Shown here piece after piece: positions 18,821 through 19,906 of a stretch of 19,906 bases of DNA; positions within the stretch are counted from its first letter, which is position 1; every line of letters starts with the position of its first letter. The DNA is from Psilocybe azurescens. Lineage: Eukaryota > Basidiomycota > Agaricomycetes > Agaricales > Agrocybaceae. The notes beneath the pieces are model-generated. The model saw nothing but the letters and a program-made list of their open reading frames with translations, ran no database searches and had not been told where the DNA came from. Location: the NCBI GenBank assembly GCA_023853785.1, contig JAJIRX010000434.1:1-19906 (forward strand), written 5' to 3'. Made by a program: the position numbers and the translations under genes.

Positions 18821-19034
18821 CCAGTGGAGTCCACTGGAGTCCACTGGACTGTGCTAATAAACATATTATTTGTTGTTATTCAGTGAATATTTAAGCCCCA
18901 GTCCACTGGACTCCAGTGGACTTGACTAGACCTCTCAATCCACTGGACTGAGACTGGACTGAAAATTTGGCAGGAGTCCAGTGCAAGTCCAGTGGACTCC
19001 AGTGGACTGCAGTCCAGTCCAGTCCAGTGGACTA
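18821..19034. repeat. right cluster of CCAGTGGA decamer repeats
   Basis: Nine copies of CCAGTGGA/CCACTGGA, including CAGTCCAGTCCAGTCCAGTG near 19012-19028. It mirrors the left cluster across the core. Confidence 0.75.
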
Positions 19035-19065
19035 CACAATCTGTGAGCCAGTTTGGCTGGACAGA

Positions 19066-19114
19066 GAGTCCATATGGATTGTGTGGGGAAAGGAAAGACC
19101 TCCCGGTGACATCC
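19066..19114 (-). repeat. right terminal inverted repeat
   Basis: Read on the minus strand it gives GGATGTCACCGGGAGG, then TTTCCCCACACA, then ATCCATATGGACTC. It matches the left terminus with a few substitutions and indels. Confidence 0.6.
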
Positions 19115-19906
19115 ATTGTCCACCAATGTCCAGCCATCATACCTCTGTTGACCACTGGATGTCATAGATGATTAGTGGACAAGATCACATATCAACATCA
19201 ACCAGCAGTGGTGGATGGTGGCCTACAGTGACTGACATTAGTCAACACTGTGGGCCACATTCTGCAACTGTTATACATTGGGTCATGCTGATATACACTG
19301 TATATATATAAACAGTACTGTAGTATAGTATCTTCCAATGGTAACCAGTGGTAGTTCCCATTCTGCACTGGGGTACACTGTATGCGTTGCTGATGAACTG
19401 GGACCATTATACAATGGCTGTGCCACTCATGAGAAAAGTTGAAAATTTGACTCCTTGAACATTTGTAGGTGAAACCATAGATTAGCTAGCTCATATTGTG
19501 TCTCAATAATAATTTTGCTTGGGTCATGGGGGTATTTAAAGCATACCTCCTTTTTTTAAGAATAATTGGGTGGCTCCTGCAGGTTGTATGGTAGCTTCTC
19601 CAGTTTGGTGGCTGTGCTGGTCATTGGAGATTTGAACTAGTTGATAATTGACCTCGTTAGTCCATTTGCAAGCTTTGAAAGACCTAGTAAGCCAGTATAA
19701 GCCTATTATAATATTTTTTCTAGTATTTATTCCAGATCACCCATGAGTTTTAAATGATATTAGCCTAGAAATTATCATAATTTAGAGGATAGATCAAGTG
19801 GCTGTACATCTACTGTATGATCTAATTATAGGCGCCTGTTGATACAGTGAGTTGTGCTGAGCAAATGAGTTCATAAATGCATACCTGGTAGTCTATTAGT
19901 CCCAGA
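19115..19906. other. gene-poor right edge
   Basis: The first 300 bp are rich in CACTGG/CCAGTG-like short words without an exact array. The rest is AT-rich. No coding or RNA feature is supported. Confidence 0.35.

Larger units (their letters stand above)
16911..19114. mobile_element. 2.2-kb symmetrical repeat element with inverted termini
   Basis: The left end (16911-16966) and right end (19066-19114) are imperfect inverted repeats sharing GATG(G)TCACC, CCCCACACA and TCCATATGGACTC. Next to each lies a cluster of near-palindromic CCAGTGGA/CCACTGGA repeats: 16957-17158, where I count eight, and 18821-19034, where I count nine. The centre has an A-rich tract with a run of G (17268-17323) and a GC-rich hexamer-derived region (17330-18450). 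No transposase is recognisable. The layout (terminal inverted repeats, subterminal repeat clusters, cargo-like core) resembles a non-autonomous DNA transposon or foldback element. I could not establish a target-site duplication. Confidence 0.55.

Overview
The window looks like nuclear DNA of a basidiomycete fungus, most likely Agaricomycetes. The main evidence is a group of intron-dense genes of the fungal DUF6533 membrane-protein family, with about a dozen exons each, introns mostly 38-75 nt, GT...AG ends and CTGAC/CTAAC-like branch points. A Ty3/gypsy-style solo LTR and an RNase H-bearing LINE fit the same assignment. There is no bacterial operon structure. Most long open frames in the window are by-products of repeats or of composition.

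Region 1 (about 0.5-8.5 kb) is a DUF6533-type gene cluster. One copy lies on + at 2700-4420 and one on - at 7769-5978, tail to tail, with 1.6 kb between their stops. Six exons have the same length in both copies (33, 20, 15, 29, 60 and 49 nt) and one is 38 versus 39 nt, so the two can be used to proof-read each other. That comparison shows single-base lesions in each copy, so both are annotated as probable pseudogenes, or as genes carrying assembly indels. A third, much more decayed copy lies at about 540-1608 on +. A long imperfect inverted repeat (8070-8547) sits just upstream of the minus-strand copy.

Region 2 (about 9-13.4 kb) holds little recognisable host coding sequence but two well-delimited retroelement scars. 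One is a 476-bp solo LTR with 5-bp target-site duplications (10625-11100). The other is a 5'-truncated, minus-strand LINE fragment (11876-13358) with a poly-A tail, an RNase H domain, a C-terminal Cys/His segment and a 13-bp target-site duplication.

Region 3 (about 13.4-19.9 kb) is gene-poor, repeat-rich DNA. It contains short direct repeats, AGTAGCTCC-type tandem repeats with a 103-bp higher-order duplication, a degenerate tRNA-like sequence, and a 2.2-kb symmetrical element (16911-19114). That element has inverted termini, then arrays of near-palindromic CCAGTGGA/CCACTGGA repeats on both sides, then a GC-rich hexanucleotide-derived core. The core gives long but meaningless open frames on both strands. 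This element is the best candidate for something undescribed.
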